From: Candidatus Micrarchaeota archaeon CG1_02_51_15
GTDB taxonomy: Archaea > Micrarchaeota > Micrarchaeia > Norongarragalinales > UBA8480
Assembly (NCBI GenBank): GCA_001871495.1
Contig: MNVG01000042.1
Span: 1-39,006, forward strand
DNA length: 39,006 nt
Direction: 5' to 3'
The position numbers were made by a program, and so were the translations under genes. Numbering within the stretch: position 1 is the stretch's first letter; each line of letters opens with the position of its first letter. Below, in pieces: positions 18,032 through 26,071 of the stretch. Under the pieces are notes generated by a model, which worked only from the letters and a program-made list of their open reading frames with translations, was not told the DNA's origin and made no database searches.

Positions 18032-18754
18032 TCACTCGCGCGGCGTGTTCACCGTAGTCCCTTCAATCGGCCTTCCTTCTATTGCGTTCCGGATTTGGTC
18101 CATTTTCCTTCCGTTGACGAACAGGATGGGAATCTTGGAACGCCCGGCAATCTTGGCTGCAATCGAGTCGAACACGAAGTTCGTCCTCGCCTTCCGTTCG
18201 TCGTGTATGTCCGCTAGGTGCACGAGTTGTTTGTGCGTCATTTCAAGAAACTTTTTGGCTTCGGGATTGGTGCGCGGATCCGAGTCGTACACGTAATCTA
18301 TGTTAGTCACGTTCACTATCCTGCACGCGTGCAACCGCTCTGCAAAAATAGCGGCAACAGTATCCGTAGTCATTCCCTCCAACAATCCCGCGCTTACGGG
18401 GATCAGGCCTTCGCGGAAAGCGTGCACTGCGTCGTCAATGTCTTTCAAAACTTTCGGAAAGGCGGCGTCGCCCAGCGTTGCAATAACAAGTTTTGCATTA
18501 AGCTTGGTTACGTCGATTCCCAGGCGGTCTGCGTAAAACTCGCTTTCGGTAAGCTCCCGCACTGCATTGGCGTACATTCCTGCAGTCTTTCCTCCGCCTA
18601 CTACTATTGCGATGGGAAAGCCGTTTGCATAAACGTTTTTCGCCAGTTCGCAAAAGTCGGAGACGTATTTGGTGTCTATTGTTCCGTTTGCAAAAAGCAT
18701 CGAGCCGCCCAACGAAATTACTACTGCCTCTCCGTTATTCACTTTTTTAATCAA
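18032..18754 (-). CDS. pyrH: UMP kinase, archaeal type
   Basis: Phosphorylates UMP to UDP in pyrimidine nucleotide synthesis. The 240 residues of the amino-acid kinase fold show VVISLGGSML at the N-terminus, VVGGGKTAGMY near residue 50, LNAKLVIATLGDAAFP near 85, and NVTNIDYVYDSDPRTNP near 148. Start is TTG at 18754, preceded by GGTGA seven bases upstream; no ATG fits. Intact. Confidence 0.93.
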   Translation of the reverse strand: MIKKVNNGEAVVISLGGSMLFANGTIDTKYVSDFCELAKNVYANGFPIAIVVGGGKTAGMYANAVRELTESEFYADRLGIDVTKLNAKLVIATLGDAAFPKVLKDIDDAVHAFREGLIPVSAGLLEGMTTDTVAAIFAERLHACRIVNVTNIDYVYDSDPRTNPEAKKFLEMTHKQLVHLADIHDERKARTNFVFDSIAAKIAGRSKIPILFVNGRKMDQIRNAIEGRPIEGTTVNTPRE

Positions 18755-19019
18755 AACAACTCACCTTCGCAAGACGTAAGCGTGCGAAACAATAAAACGG
18801 TTTCATCCAAGGCGCGAGAAAGTTTTTTAAACACTTGTTGTGATAATTAGTGGAGATAGCAGAAAGGCTTAACATGGCTATTTTTAGTATCGTCCTCGTT
18901 GAAGCGCAGTTTTTGATTGCGGCGAGAGGATTCAGGCAATGACGGCGTTTAGTCGTTGCAAGAAAGTAGGGAAAAACGTTTTTGGAAAAAAACCGATCTT
19001 ATGGAGGTAGAAACGAAAA

Positions 19020-20294
19020 ATGGCTGGAAAACCGCACTTGAACTTGATTTTCACGGGTCACGTAGACCACGGAAAGTCCACTCTCGTTGGAAGAGTATTG
19101 TACGACACCGGAGCGCTTTCCGAAAACGACTTGCGCAAGCTCAAGGAAGAGGCAGCCAAAGTAGGCAAGGCCACTTTCGAATTCGCTTTTGCCATGGACG
19201 ACTTGAAGGAAGAACGCGAACGCGGAGTCACTATCGACATTGCGCACAAGGACTTCAACACCCAAAAGTATTACTTTACTATAATTGACGCGCCTGGCCA
19301 CAAGGACTTCGTCAAGAACATGATTACCGGCGCTTCGCAAGCCGACGCCGCAGTGCTCGTGTGCTCTGCCAAAGAAGGCGTGCAGGCGCAAACTGTTGAA
19401 CACGCTTTCCTGTTGAAGGTGCTCGGAGTACAACAGTTCATTATTGCCATTAACAAGATGGACGCAGTCAACTACGACCGCATCAAGTACGAGGAGACCA
19501 AGCAGGCTCTTATTGCAAAGATAAAGCCCATGGGTTACAAGACCGACGAGCTTCCTTTCATCCCCACCAGCGCTTATGAAGGCGCCAACGTGGCGAAGAA
19601 AAGCGATAAGACCCCCTGGTATTCAGGTCCTACTCTCACTGAAGCATTCGACTTGCTCAAGGAGCCTTCGAAGCCTTTGGACAAGCCATTGCGTCTTCCC
19701 ATCCAGGAAGTATTTACTATCACCGGACAAGGAACCGTGCCCGTTGGCCGTGTTGAATCGGGAATACTCAAGCCCAACACTACGATTATAATCGAGCCCG
19801 AGCACTTGACGGGCGAAGTAAAGAGCATTGAAATGCACCACAAGACGCTCGAACAGGCTATTCCGGGAGACAACGTCGGCTTTGCACTCAAGGGAATCGA
19901 CAAGAAGGCAATAACCCGCGGATCCGTCGCCGGAACGCCCAACAGTCCGCCGACTGTTGCCGAAGAGTTCACTGCACAATTGGTCGTGCTCAACCACCCG
20001 ACTGCAATCGGAAAGAACTACACCCCCGTGTTTCACATACACACTGCACAGCTCGCTTGCACCATAACCGAAATAATGGAAAAGAAGGATCCCAAGACTG
20101 GAGCAACCGCGCAGAAGAACCCTGACTTCATTAAGACCGGCGACATGGCAATAGTAAAAATCAAGCCCACTCGCCCGGTAGTAATTGAAACGTACAAGGA
20201 CTTCCCGGCACTCGGAAGGTTTGCCATCCGTGACATGGGACAAACCGTTGCAGCAGGAGTAGTCCTGACCGTAACGCCTCGTAAATCCGCTTAA
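19020..20294 (+). CDS. tuf: Translation elongation factor 1-alpha
   Basis: GTP-dependent carrier of aminoacyl-tRNA to the ribosome. G-domain motifs are GHVDHGKST (residues 14-22), DAPGHKDF near 91 and NKMD near 146, followed by the two beta-barrel domains. 424 residues is the normal archaeal length. ATG with GGAGG upstream (about 19003-19007). The leader region 18755-19019 holds a TATA-like TTTTTTAAAC near 18825-18835 but no other gene I can support. It is followed by S10, the conserved archaeal order. Confidence 0.97.
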   Translation: MAGKPHLNLIFTGHVDHGKSTLVGRVLYDTGALSENDLRKLKEEAAKVGKATFEFAFAMDDLKEERERGVTIDIAHKDFNTQKYYFTIIDAPGHKDFVKNMITGASQADAAVLVCSAKEGVQAQTVEHAFLLKVLGVQQFIIAINKMDAVNYDRIKYEETKQALIAKIKPMGYKTDELPFIPTSAYEGANVAKKSDKTPWYSGPTLTEAFDLLKEPSKPLDKPLRLPIQEVFTITGQGTVPVGRVESGILKPNTTIIIEPEHLTGEVKSIEMHHKTLEQAIPGDNVGFALKGIDKKAITRGSVAGTPNSPPTVAEEFTAQLVVLNHPTAIGKNYTPVFHIHTAQLACTITEIMEKKDPKTGATAQKNPDFIKTGDMAIVKIKPTRPVVIETYKDFPALGRFAIRDMGQTVAAGVVLTVTPRKSA

Positions 20295-20474
20295 GACGCG
20301 GCTTTGCATAAAAAGGCATAAAAGCTTTAGCAAACATTTTTTCCTTTTGTTTTTTTAAGGAAGTAAAAACACAATTCATTGCAAGCCGGAAAAACCAGGA
20401 AAGGTTTTTCCACTTCCCTTCCCAAAAAAGGGGGTCGCGCTTGTAAATGGCTTGAAAAAAGGTCGAAACAAAAC

Positions 20475-20780
20475 ATGAACAAGGCCCGTATCAAACTCGA
20501 AAGTCAGGAATGCAACGACTTGGATGACGTCTGCGCCCAAATAAAGGACATTGCAAAACGCACCGGCGTTGAACTCCGCGGGCCTATTCCGCTTCCAACA
20601 AAGAAACTCAGGATAACCACGCGCAAGACGCCTTGCGGCGACGGCAGTGACACTTACGAAAAATGGGAAATGCGCGTCCACAAGCGCCTCATTGAAATCA
20701 ATGCAGACGACCGCGTGCTCCGCGAAATAATGAGAATCCGCATTCCTTACTCGGTTCAAGTTGAAATGACTCTCGCTTGA
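20475..20780 (+). CDS. rps10: 30S ribosomal protein S10
   Basis: A 101-residue small-subunit protein with the S10 signatures RTGVELRGPIPLPTKKLRITT and WEMRVHKRLIEI. The ATG at 20475 (MNKARIKLES) matches the family start; the longer upstream frame is not conserved. It lies 180 bases downstream of EF-1A. Confidence 0.95.
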   Translation: MNKARIKLESQECNDLDDVCAQIKDIAKRTGVELRGPIPLPTKKLRITTRKTPCGDGSDTYEKWEMRVHKRLIEINADDRVLREIMRIRIPYSVQVEMTLA

Positions 20781-20823
20781 TTATATCAAATAAGCAAGCG
20801 CATTACCCCGAGTATTATGCTTA

Positions 20824-21245
20824 ATGGCATTCGCAGACCTTTTTGTTGCTTCGATAGCAGTATTTGCGGCAACTGCCTTAGGTGGTTTGGTTGTACTATT
20901 AAGTGTCATTCCCCTCGTTTGCGTGCAGTACTGCTTTCTTTTGCAGCCGGAATGATGGCTTTTTCAGCAGCGCAAATGGCTTACTCCGCTTAGGCAAACG
21001 GCTGGAAACACCGTGTTGTCGGACTGGATGCAGGAATCGTCGTGTTACTAATTGTCGAAAAATTCCTGCCCTGCCTGCATTTGGCAGTCCGCAAAACCAG
21101 CCTCTATCCTTCGAAACAAAAAGTGGCACTCATTGCTGGAACCATTACAATACACGACGTGCCCGAAGGGCCTGCAATCGCTTCGGCATTCGCAGCAGAC
21201 GGCCCTCTAGGCTGGCTGGTTGCGGCATCCAGAGTTTCTTCTTGC
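20824..21245 (+). pseudogene. Decayed ZIP-family metal transporter
   Basis: Remnant of a ZIP (Zn/Fe) permease. From ATG 20824 the frame reads MAFADLFVASIAVFAATALGG, then the coding frame shifts by one base near 20910 to PRLRAVLLSFAAGMMAFSAAQ. It then meets an in-frame TAG (20991-20993), continues as GLDAGIVVLLIVEKFLP and reaches the ZIP metal-site motif TIHDVPEGPAIASAFA (usually HNxPEG), and loses similarity soon after LGWLVAAS. The C-terminal membrane helices are missing. The open frame that continues to 21848 merely runs by chance into the following acetyltransferase. Confidence 0.7.
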
Positions 21246-21304
21246 GATCTGAAAACAACACTTAAATTAAGTGCGATTGTCTTAATTACTTACTGTGAAG
21301 CGAA

Positions 21305-21848
21305 ATGGCTTGGAAGAAAACTGCAACCCTCAAAGACGGGCGCCAAGTGCTGCTGGCGTGACTTGTCTCCCAAAGATAGCGTTAGTGAACTGCGTTCGTT
21401 CATAGCGGTCTTCGTAAAAGAAAACGCGTTTTTGCTTATGGACAAAGTGCCGTCAATGAAGAAAGAACGCGAGTGGTTCAAGAACCAACTTGAAAAAATC
21501 AAGCAAGGAAAGGCAATCGACGTCATTGCACAAAGCAACGGCAAAATAATAGGCAAGGCCGAAGCCAAACGCGGCGAAATGAAGAACAGTGACAACGTAT
21601 CGCTGGGAATCGCGATCCTGCCTGAATTCAGGGGAGCCGGCCTCGGAAGAATCCTCTTGAGGGAACTGATTGCGCGCGTTAAAAAAGAATTCAAGCCCAA
21701 AAACATCTGGCTTTCAGTAGTAGCGCCGAACAAGCGCGCGTGTGTTCTTTACAAAAGACTTGGCTTTGAGGAAAACGCGCGGCTGCCCAACTGGTTCAAG
21801 CACAAGGGAACGTACTCCGATGAAATACGGCTTATTCTCAAGCGGTGA
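21305..21848 (+). pseudogene. GNAT-family N-acetyltransferase with N-terminal frameshift
   Basis: The acetyl-CoA binding motif is ILPEFRGAGLGRILLREL, followed by VVAPNKRACVLYKRLGFEE, a typical GNAT core of about 180 residues. The probable start is ATG 21305 (MAWKKTATLKDGRQVLL). One extra G at 21355/21356 shifts the frame, and omitting it joins VLL directly to RDLSPKDSV. A TATA-like CTTAAATTAAG lies about 35-45 bases upstream. The acyl acceptor is unknown. A downstream restart, for example within the open part after 21410, could still give a shorter protein. Confidence 0.65.
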
Positions 21849-21995
21849 ACCTCAAAGCAATCCGCACAATCCCTTTAATTAAGCCCAACGTCCCTAATCT
21901 TAATGACAGCGGTTTTTGCAGTCTGCCCGATTTAACCAAGTGACGGCACCCGGCTCGCGTTTGCGAAACGAAAATCGCGATATAAGGTGAAATCA

Positions 21996-22187
21996 ATGAA
22001 GGGAAAAGTAAAAATGTTCAACAATGAACGCGGATTCGGGTTCATAACCGGCGAAGACGGCAAAGACGTTTACGTGCACTCGACAGCAGTTCAAGGCGGA
22101 GCGCAACTCGCGCCCGGCGACGAAGTCGACTACGAAGTCGAGGACTCGCAACGCGGCCCCCGCGCAAAGAACGTAAACAAGGTCTAA
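21996..22187 (+). CDS. Cold-shock-domain RNA-binding protein
   Basis: A 63-residue CspA-like protein with both RNA-binding motifs: RNP1 as ERGFGFITGE and RNP2 as DVYVHSTAV. ATG 21996 is chosen over the GTG nine bases upstream because the GGTGA overlapping that GTG is the ribosome site for the ATG. Such proteins melt RNA structure. Cold-shock proteins are patchy in archaea, so acquisition from bacteria is possible. A T-rich stretch follows the stop. Confidence 0.92.
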   Translation: MKGKVKMFNNERGFGFITGEDGKDVYVHSTAVQGGAQLAPGDEVDYEVEDSQRGPRAKNVNKV

Positions 22188-22371
22188 ACTCCTTAATTTT
22201 TCCGCCTTTCTTTTTTCAAGCGGGATTTAAAGCGCCGTAAGAGAAAAAAAAGCTTCCCTTTTCGGCCTTCCTTTTTACTACCTCCAGCCGCCGCGCTTGA
22301 AAACCAAAGCAAGCAAATCGTCTGAACTAAACGGTTTTTTATTGCCCGCCTACCAAAATATTTCTGCCCGC

Positions 22372-22618
22372 GCCGGGTTGGCAGAGCGGTTATCGCGCCA
22401 GTGACCTTTTTTGGTCTCGCTTCGCTTGGCCTGCGGGCCTTTGCTCGCAAGCCCAAAAAAGCTCAACCAAAAAAGGTTGGCGAACCTTGAGAGCTGGTTT
22501 CCGAAAGGATACAGGAGTTCGAAGCCCATCCCCTTTTTCTTAGAACGAAAAAGGGTCTGGTCGAACCCCCAAAAAGAAGGCTTTTTGGAGGAATCAAAAG
22601 AAAATCTCCTACCCGGCG
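22372..22618 (+). tRNA. tRNA-Ser(UGA) with two non-canonical introns
   Basis: Acceptor halves GCCGGGT (22372-22378) and ACCCGGC (22611-22617) pair perfectly, with discriminator G as expected for serine. The anticodon stem CCAGT/GCTGG encloses loop CTTGAGA (anticodon UGA) after removal of about 83 nt (22403-22485). The long variable arm TTTCCGAAAGGATAC marks a class II tRNA. The T arm AGGAG-TTCGAA...T-CTCCT is interrupted by about 81 nt (22524-22604), near position 59/60. The mature length would be 83 nt. Within intron 1, ACCTTTTTTGGT and ACCAAAAAAGGT can form a 12-bp helix. Exact cut sites may shift by a few bases. The 3' end overlaps the convergent radical SAM stop codon. Confidence 0.75.
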
Positions 22619-23940
22619 TTTTTGTCGTGCTTAGCGGTGGCTATGACTTCCTTTGGATTGAGGTAAGGCAGTACGAAGTTGTAGTAAAGGAACTCTATGT
22701 TTTCTCTCGAAAGATTCTTCGTGCTTATTGCACACTGCTCGTGGGTGAAATTCCAATCTCTCGCGTGCACTTTTATCCCCAACTCCTTCCGTTTGTCCCA
22801 CACCTCCGAGCCGGGGTAGGGAATGAGCATGCTGACAGTTATTACCGTTGCGCCGAGTTCCTTCAACCTGCACGCGAACGCCACTGTGTCAACTATTGTT
22901 TCTTCAGTGTCTTTAGCGTGGCCTATTATGAAACTGCAGATGATTTCACTGATTCCCGCCGCTTTTGAAGTAGCCACTGCCGCTTCCGCTTGTTCCAAAG
23001 TAATGCCTTTCCTAGTTTCGAAAAGTATCTTTCGGTTTCCGGATTCAACGCCGAAATGGATTGCCTTACAGCCCGCATTCTTCATTGCTTCCAAAAGCTC
23101 TGCATCAACCGTGTCCACCCTACAATAACACGACCACCCGAAATGCAAGCCGTTTTCGCCTATTGCTCGGCACACTTCAATCGCCCGTTTCCGGTCCAAG
23201 GTGAAAGTGTCGTCCAAAAAAGTTATTTGTTTTGCCCCATATTCTCCTATAAGCAGCCGGATTTCTTCCAACACCGAACCCATTTCCCTCGGAAAGTACC
23301 GCTTGTTTGATATTGCACTGCACGTGCAGTAATTGCACAAGAAAGGGCAGCCGCGGCCCGTGATTATTGCAAAACGGTTGTTGGAAGAATATTTTTCAAC
23401 GCTCGCCAAGTGCCACGCAGGAATCCCACAAGGCGGAGTCATTTCCCCGCTTTCATTGTGCACGCATTTCCCGCCCTCATTATAAGATATGCCTGGAATG
23501 TCCCCTAGTTTCTTCCTGCCCTCAAGGTACTCGCCGATGTTTACTATAGGCTTTTCTCCATATCCCCTGACGACGATGTCGAAAAAGCCAAGGCACCCGT
23601 TTGGCACGAAAGTCGGGTGTATCCCTCCTGCGATTAGAAGAATCTTCGGAAAGTGTTTCCTGATTATTCTCGCCGTTTCGTACGCTTGGGCAGCAGAGAA
23701 AGTCAATATCGACACGCCAACTGCTTTCGGAGAAAACTCTTTAATTAGTTCAAGCAACACATCTTCCTTATCCCGCGCCTCCAGTTCAAGCCGAAGGTCT
23801 CTGATAGCAACCGAAAAGCCGTTATCCTCCAACGCGGATGCCAAATACATTAAGCCAAGCGAAGGAACGCTTTTTTCAGGGCTTGAAATATTCAGACGGT
23901 CGTCTGACAAAAGCAAAAGAAAATCCGCCATTTCCGTCAC
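22609..23940 (-). CDS. B12-binding-domain radical SAM protein
   Basis: A 443-residue protein. The N-terminal Rossmann-like domain resembles cobalamin-binding domains (VPSLGLMYLASALEDNGF, LIAGGIHPTFVP), but I see no clear DxHxxG lower-ligand motif. The radical SAM core begins with the iron-sulfur motif CPFLCNYC (Cys198, Cys202, Cys205), followed by FLDDTFTLD and HFGVESGN. Family members methylate or rearrange lipids, cofactors or other substrates; the substrate here is unknown. GTG at 23940 or ATG at 23931 could start it. The stop TAG lies within the 3' end of the convergent tRNA-Ser gene. Confidence 0.88.
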   Translation of the reverse strand: MTEMADFLLLLSDDRLNISSPEKSVPSLGLMYLASALEDNGFSVAIRDLRLELEARDKEDVLLELIKEFSPKAVGVSILTFSAAQAYETARIIRKHFPKILLIAGGIHPTFVPNGCLGFFDIVVRGYGEKPIVNIGEYLEGRKKLGDIPGISYNEGGKCVHNESGEMTPPCGIPAWHLASVEKYSSNNRFAIITGRGCPFLCNYCTCSAISNKRYFPREMGSVLEEIRLLIGEYGAKQITFLDDTFTLDRKRAIEVCRAIGENGLHFGWSCYCRVDTVDAELLEAMKNAGCKAIHFGVESGNRKILFETRKGITLEQAEAAVATSKAAGISEIICSFIIGHAKDTEETIVDTVAFACRLKELGATVITVSMLIPYPGSEVWDKRKELGIKVHARDWNFTHEQCAISTKNLSRENIEFLYYNFVLPYLNPKEVIATAKHDKNAG

Positions 23941-23950
23941 TGGCTAAAAC

Positions 23951-24117
23951 CTATTGGCGACAGCCCGGCAGCGAAAACGTAGCCCTAAGCCGTTCTGGAA
24001 TGTACTCCCTGTAGCCATTCGATCCGGTATCCAATTCCTTCCTTACTTCCATAAACGCCTCTCTTGCAGACTTTCCCTCCAACTGCATTTCTGCAACCCT
24101 TAATCCAACGTCCATAT
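23951..24117 (-). pseudogene. Possible small ORF upstream of the radical SAM gene, broken at (CT)4
   Basis: Reading from ATG 24117 on the minus strand gives MDVGLRVAEMQLEGKSA, then a two-base shift at a (CT)4 tract (24059-24066) is needed to continue as REAFMEVRKELDTGSNGY to a TAG at 23951. With one CT unit fewer, the ORF would be 54 residues long. It has a GGGGC element upstream, a TTTAATATTA TATA-like box about 40 bases away, and ends 10 bases before the radical SAM start. I do not recognise it, and it may be spurious. Confidence 0.4.
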
Positions 24118-24151
24118 GCAAATCGCCCCTGAAGCATATTCGTTTGGGATA

Positions 24152-24190
24152 ATATTAAACCTGCGGCTAATTTTCGATACTTAATTTAAA
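24152..24190. promoter_or_regulatory. Divergent promoter region
   Basis: Minus-strand GGTTTAATATTA (24152-24163) faces the radical SAM side, and plus-strand AATTTAAAAG (about 24181-24190) faces the Lrp-type regulator at 24228. Both resemble archaeal TATA boxes. Motif and placement only. Confidence 0.4.
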
Positions 24191-24227
24191 AGATAGGCTT
24201 AAAAACAGAATAAAAGTAGATTATTGC

Positions 24228-24425
24228 ATGAAAGAAGTAAAATCGGCTATTCGGAGGGCTCTTGACAAGCGAGACCGCGGGATTTTGTTTCAATTGGATG
24301 CCAACAGCCGCAAGCCGTATGCTGCAATAGCCAAGGAACTGGGAATCAGCAAGGCGGCCGTGGGCTATAGGGTAAACCGGCTAGTGAAGAAGGGCATAAT
24401 CAAGGGTTTTTTTTTCGGAGGTTAA
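24228..24425 (+). CDS. Lrp/AsnC-type regulator, N-terminal HTH (frameshifted at T9)
   Basis: The first 57 residues form an Lrp-type winged helix (DKRDRGILFQLDANSRK, YAAIAKELGISKAAVGYRVN, RLVKKGIIKGF). The frame then passes through nine consecutive T (24407-24415) and stops within a few codons (FFFGG). With eight T the frame continues as GFFSEVNASKFGYTGHK into the downstream ORF, and the whole gene 24228-25218 becomes exactly 330 codons. As translated directly, only an isolated DNA-binding domain is produced. Confidence 0.75.
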   Translation: MKEVKSAIRRALDKRDRGILFQLDANSRKPYAAIAKELGISKAAVGYRVNRLVKKGIIKGFFFGG

Positions 24426-25218
24426 TGCAAGCAAGTTCGGTTACACCGGGCATAAGCTGTACATTCAGTTCCAGAACGTTGATGAAAAGACTGAGAAAAA
24501 AATTTTTGAGGACTTGCTGAAGCTTCCGCAGACGGCGTGGGTAGTAAGCTGCAACGGCCGTTTTGACGCGATATTCGGCTTTTGGGCAAGGGATTCAATA
24601 GAGTTCTACAATATTGTCTTCGACATCCTGAACCATTACAGCAAACACATTCTTACGAAGGACGTGGCAGTTAACATCAGCTGGAAGATATGCGGCAGGG
24701 ACTGGCTGGTGGACGAGCCCTGCGATAGGACTGCAGGCGATTTCGGGGGCGTTTTAGGCAACGAGAAGATCGACAAGATGGACTCTGAGATACTTTCGTT
24801 TTTGACTAAGAACTCGAGGACTCCCATAGTCGAGATTGCCGGCGCGCTTGGAGTATCGAGCTCGAATGTCTTGTACCGCATACGACGCCTGGAGAAGCGC
24901 AAGATAATCGTGCGTAACGGCATGAACCTGGGCTTGGATAAACTGGGCTACGAGTTCTGTAAAGTGTTGGTCTACCTCCAGAACGTAACGCGGAAAAGGT
25001 TTGACGAGCTCGCGGAACACTGTGCGGACTGCCCGCACGTCCAGGCAGTAGTGCCGGTTATCGCGCCCTGGGATTTCGAGCTCGAGTTGGAGGTCGAAAA
25101 CTTCGAGCACATGTCGAGAATAATGAACGGCATCAAAAGAAAATTCGGAGACATAATAAAACACTACGAAACCTGCGTCATAACCAAGGAATCCGGAAGA
25201 CGCTACATACCAAAATAA
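24416..25218 (+). CDS. Lrp/AsnC-type regulator, ligand domain plus second HTH module
   Basis: The continuation of the regulator after the T9 tract: an effector-like alpha-beta domain (KLYIQFQNVDEKTEKK, AWVVSCNGRFDAIFGFW), a linker, then a second Lrp winged helix (DKMDSEILSFLTKNSRTPIVE, GALGVSSSNVLYRIRRLEKR) and a second alpha-beta domain (KVLVYLQNVTRKRFDELA, VQAVVPVIAPWDFELELEV). The gene therefore encodes two tandem Lrp units in one chain, an arrangement found in some archaeal regulators. It has no good start near 24416; the first candidate start used by open-frame rules is at 24514, inside the domain. The target genes are unknown; the divergent radical SAM gene is a candidate. Confidence 0.75.
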
Positions 25219-25325
25219 ATACGGAAAACAAGGCTTGCTTTATCCGTGCCATTCATCGTCCGCTGAAGCTGTTCCGTGCCGGTTGTCTGGGCAAGTCAAT
25301 AGTCTAATAAACGGTTTGAGGCATA

Positions 25326-25925
25326 GTGAATGCCGTGAAAATCGTTTTTAAAGAAGGATGGAAAATAGAACGGCCCGAAACCGAGTTGGACGCTTTCGCA
25401 AAACGTTTTATCAAGTGCCTAGGGCAGGCGCGGGTCAACTACGTTATAGTATCAGGTTACGTATCGATTCTTTTCGGCCGCAGCCGCAACTCCGAAGACA
25501 TTGACTTGTTCATCGAAGCGGATGAAGAGAAGTTCGTTGAATTATGGCGCGCCGCTTCACCATATTTCGAGTGCATAAATGCGCTCGAACAAGAAGCGTT
25601 CAACGACTACTTGAATAACGGGATTGCATTGCGTTTTGCAGAAAGAAACAAGGCAATCCCGAACATGGAAGTAAAGCTTGCAAAAACGGATTTGGACGAG
25701 TGGAGCCTTAAAAACGCGGAGGTAATTCAGTTCAACGGCACGCCAATACGGGTTTCCCCGCTAGAACTCCAGATTGCCTTCAAACTTTTTTTGGGCAGCG
25801 ACAAGGACTTTGAAGACGCCCGCCACCTGTGGCTGGTCACTAAGTCTCACCTGAATAAAATGCGGCTGCAAGGATTTTTCGCGCGGTTAAACGTGTTCAA
25901 GGAGGCGAACGAATGGCTAAAGTGA
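25326..25925 (+). CDS. Nucleotidyltransferase-fold protein (DUF6036-like), possible TA component
   Basis: A 199-residue protein with the minimal nucleotidyltransferase motif: VIVSGYVSILFGRSRNSEDIDLFIE at about residues 39-63, with the metal-binding DID pair, and a later ALRF...NMEVKLA carrying a possible third acidic residue. It resembles archaeal stand-alone nucleotidyltransferases, several of which act as toxins or as antitoxins in two-gene modules. GTG start about 18 bases after a TAATAAAC element, so it may be leaderless. Its stop overlaps the start of a 48-residue ORF, pointing to translational coupling. Confidence 0.7.
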   Translation: MNAVKIVFKEGWKIERPETELDAFAKRFIKCLGQARVNYVIVSGYVSILFGRSRNSEDIDLFIEADEEKFVELWRAASPYFECINALEQEAFNDYLNNGIALRFAERNKAIPNMEVKLAKTDLDEWSLKNAEVIQFNGTPIRVSPLELQIAFKLFLGSDKDFEDARHLWLVTKSHLNKMRLQGFFARLNVFKEANEWLK

Positions 25926-26059
25926 AGAAAACAACGGATTCGGAAGAGCTTCCGGAAATAGACTTAGAGCAACTGCGGCTTCAAGTCGAGCAGAACAAGA
26001 AGGAACGCCGTAAGTTCTTGGATTATTACGCCAAACGCATACTGGCCGGAACCGCCTGA
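25913..26059 (+). CDS. 48-residue partner of the nucleotidyltransferase
   Basis: ATG at 25913 overlaps the end of the nucleotidyltransferase gene (its stop is at 25923-25925) and is preceded by AAGGAGG with good spacing, inside the upstream gene. The product is highly charged and mostly helical (EIDLEQLRLQVEQNKKERRK, then FLDYYAKRILAGTA). It is too short for most gene finders, but its ribosome site, overlap and composition support it. A role as cognate partner, for example antitoxin or adaptor, is inference from the arrangement. Confidence 0.65.
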   Translation: MAKVKKTTDSEELPEIDLEQLRLQVEQNKKERRKFLDYYAKRILAGTA

Positions 26060-26071
26060 ATTTTTACTCGA

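Noticed and set aside
18755-19019. A small RNA gene in the EF-1A leader region
   Set aside because: I looked for C/D boxes and stable structures but found only TATA-like elements and a ribosome site; nothing supports a specific RNA.
21042-21848. A genuine ZIP-acetyltransferase fusion protein
   Set aside because: The GNAT has its own start region at 21305 in another frame with a one-base insertion, and the ZIP part is truncated with an upstream in-frame stop.
22193-22456. An 87-codon minus-strand frame over the tRNA-Ser region
   Set aside because: It runs across the tRNA-Ser 5' exon and intron and has Lys/Arg-rich low-complexity content; it is explained by the RNA gene.
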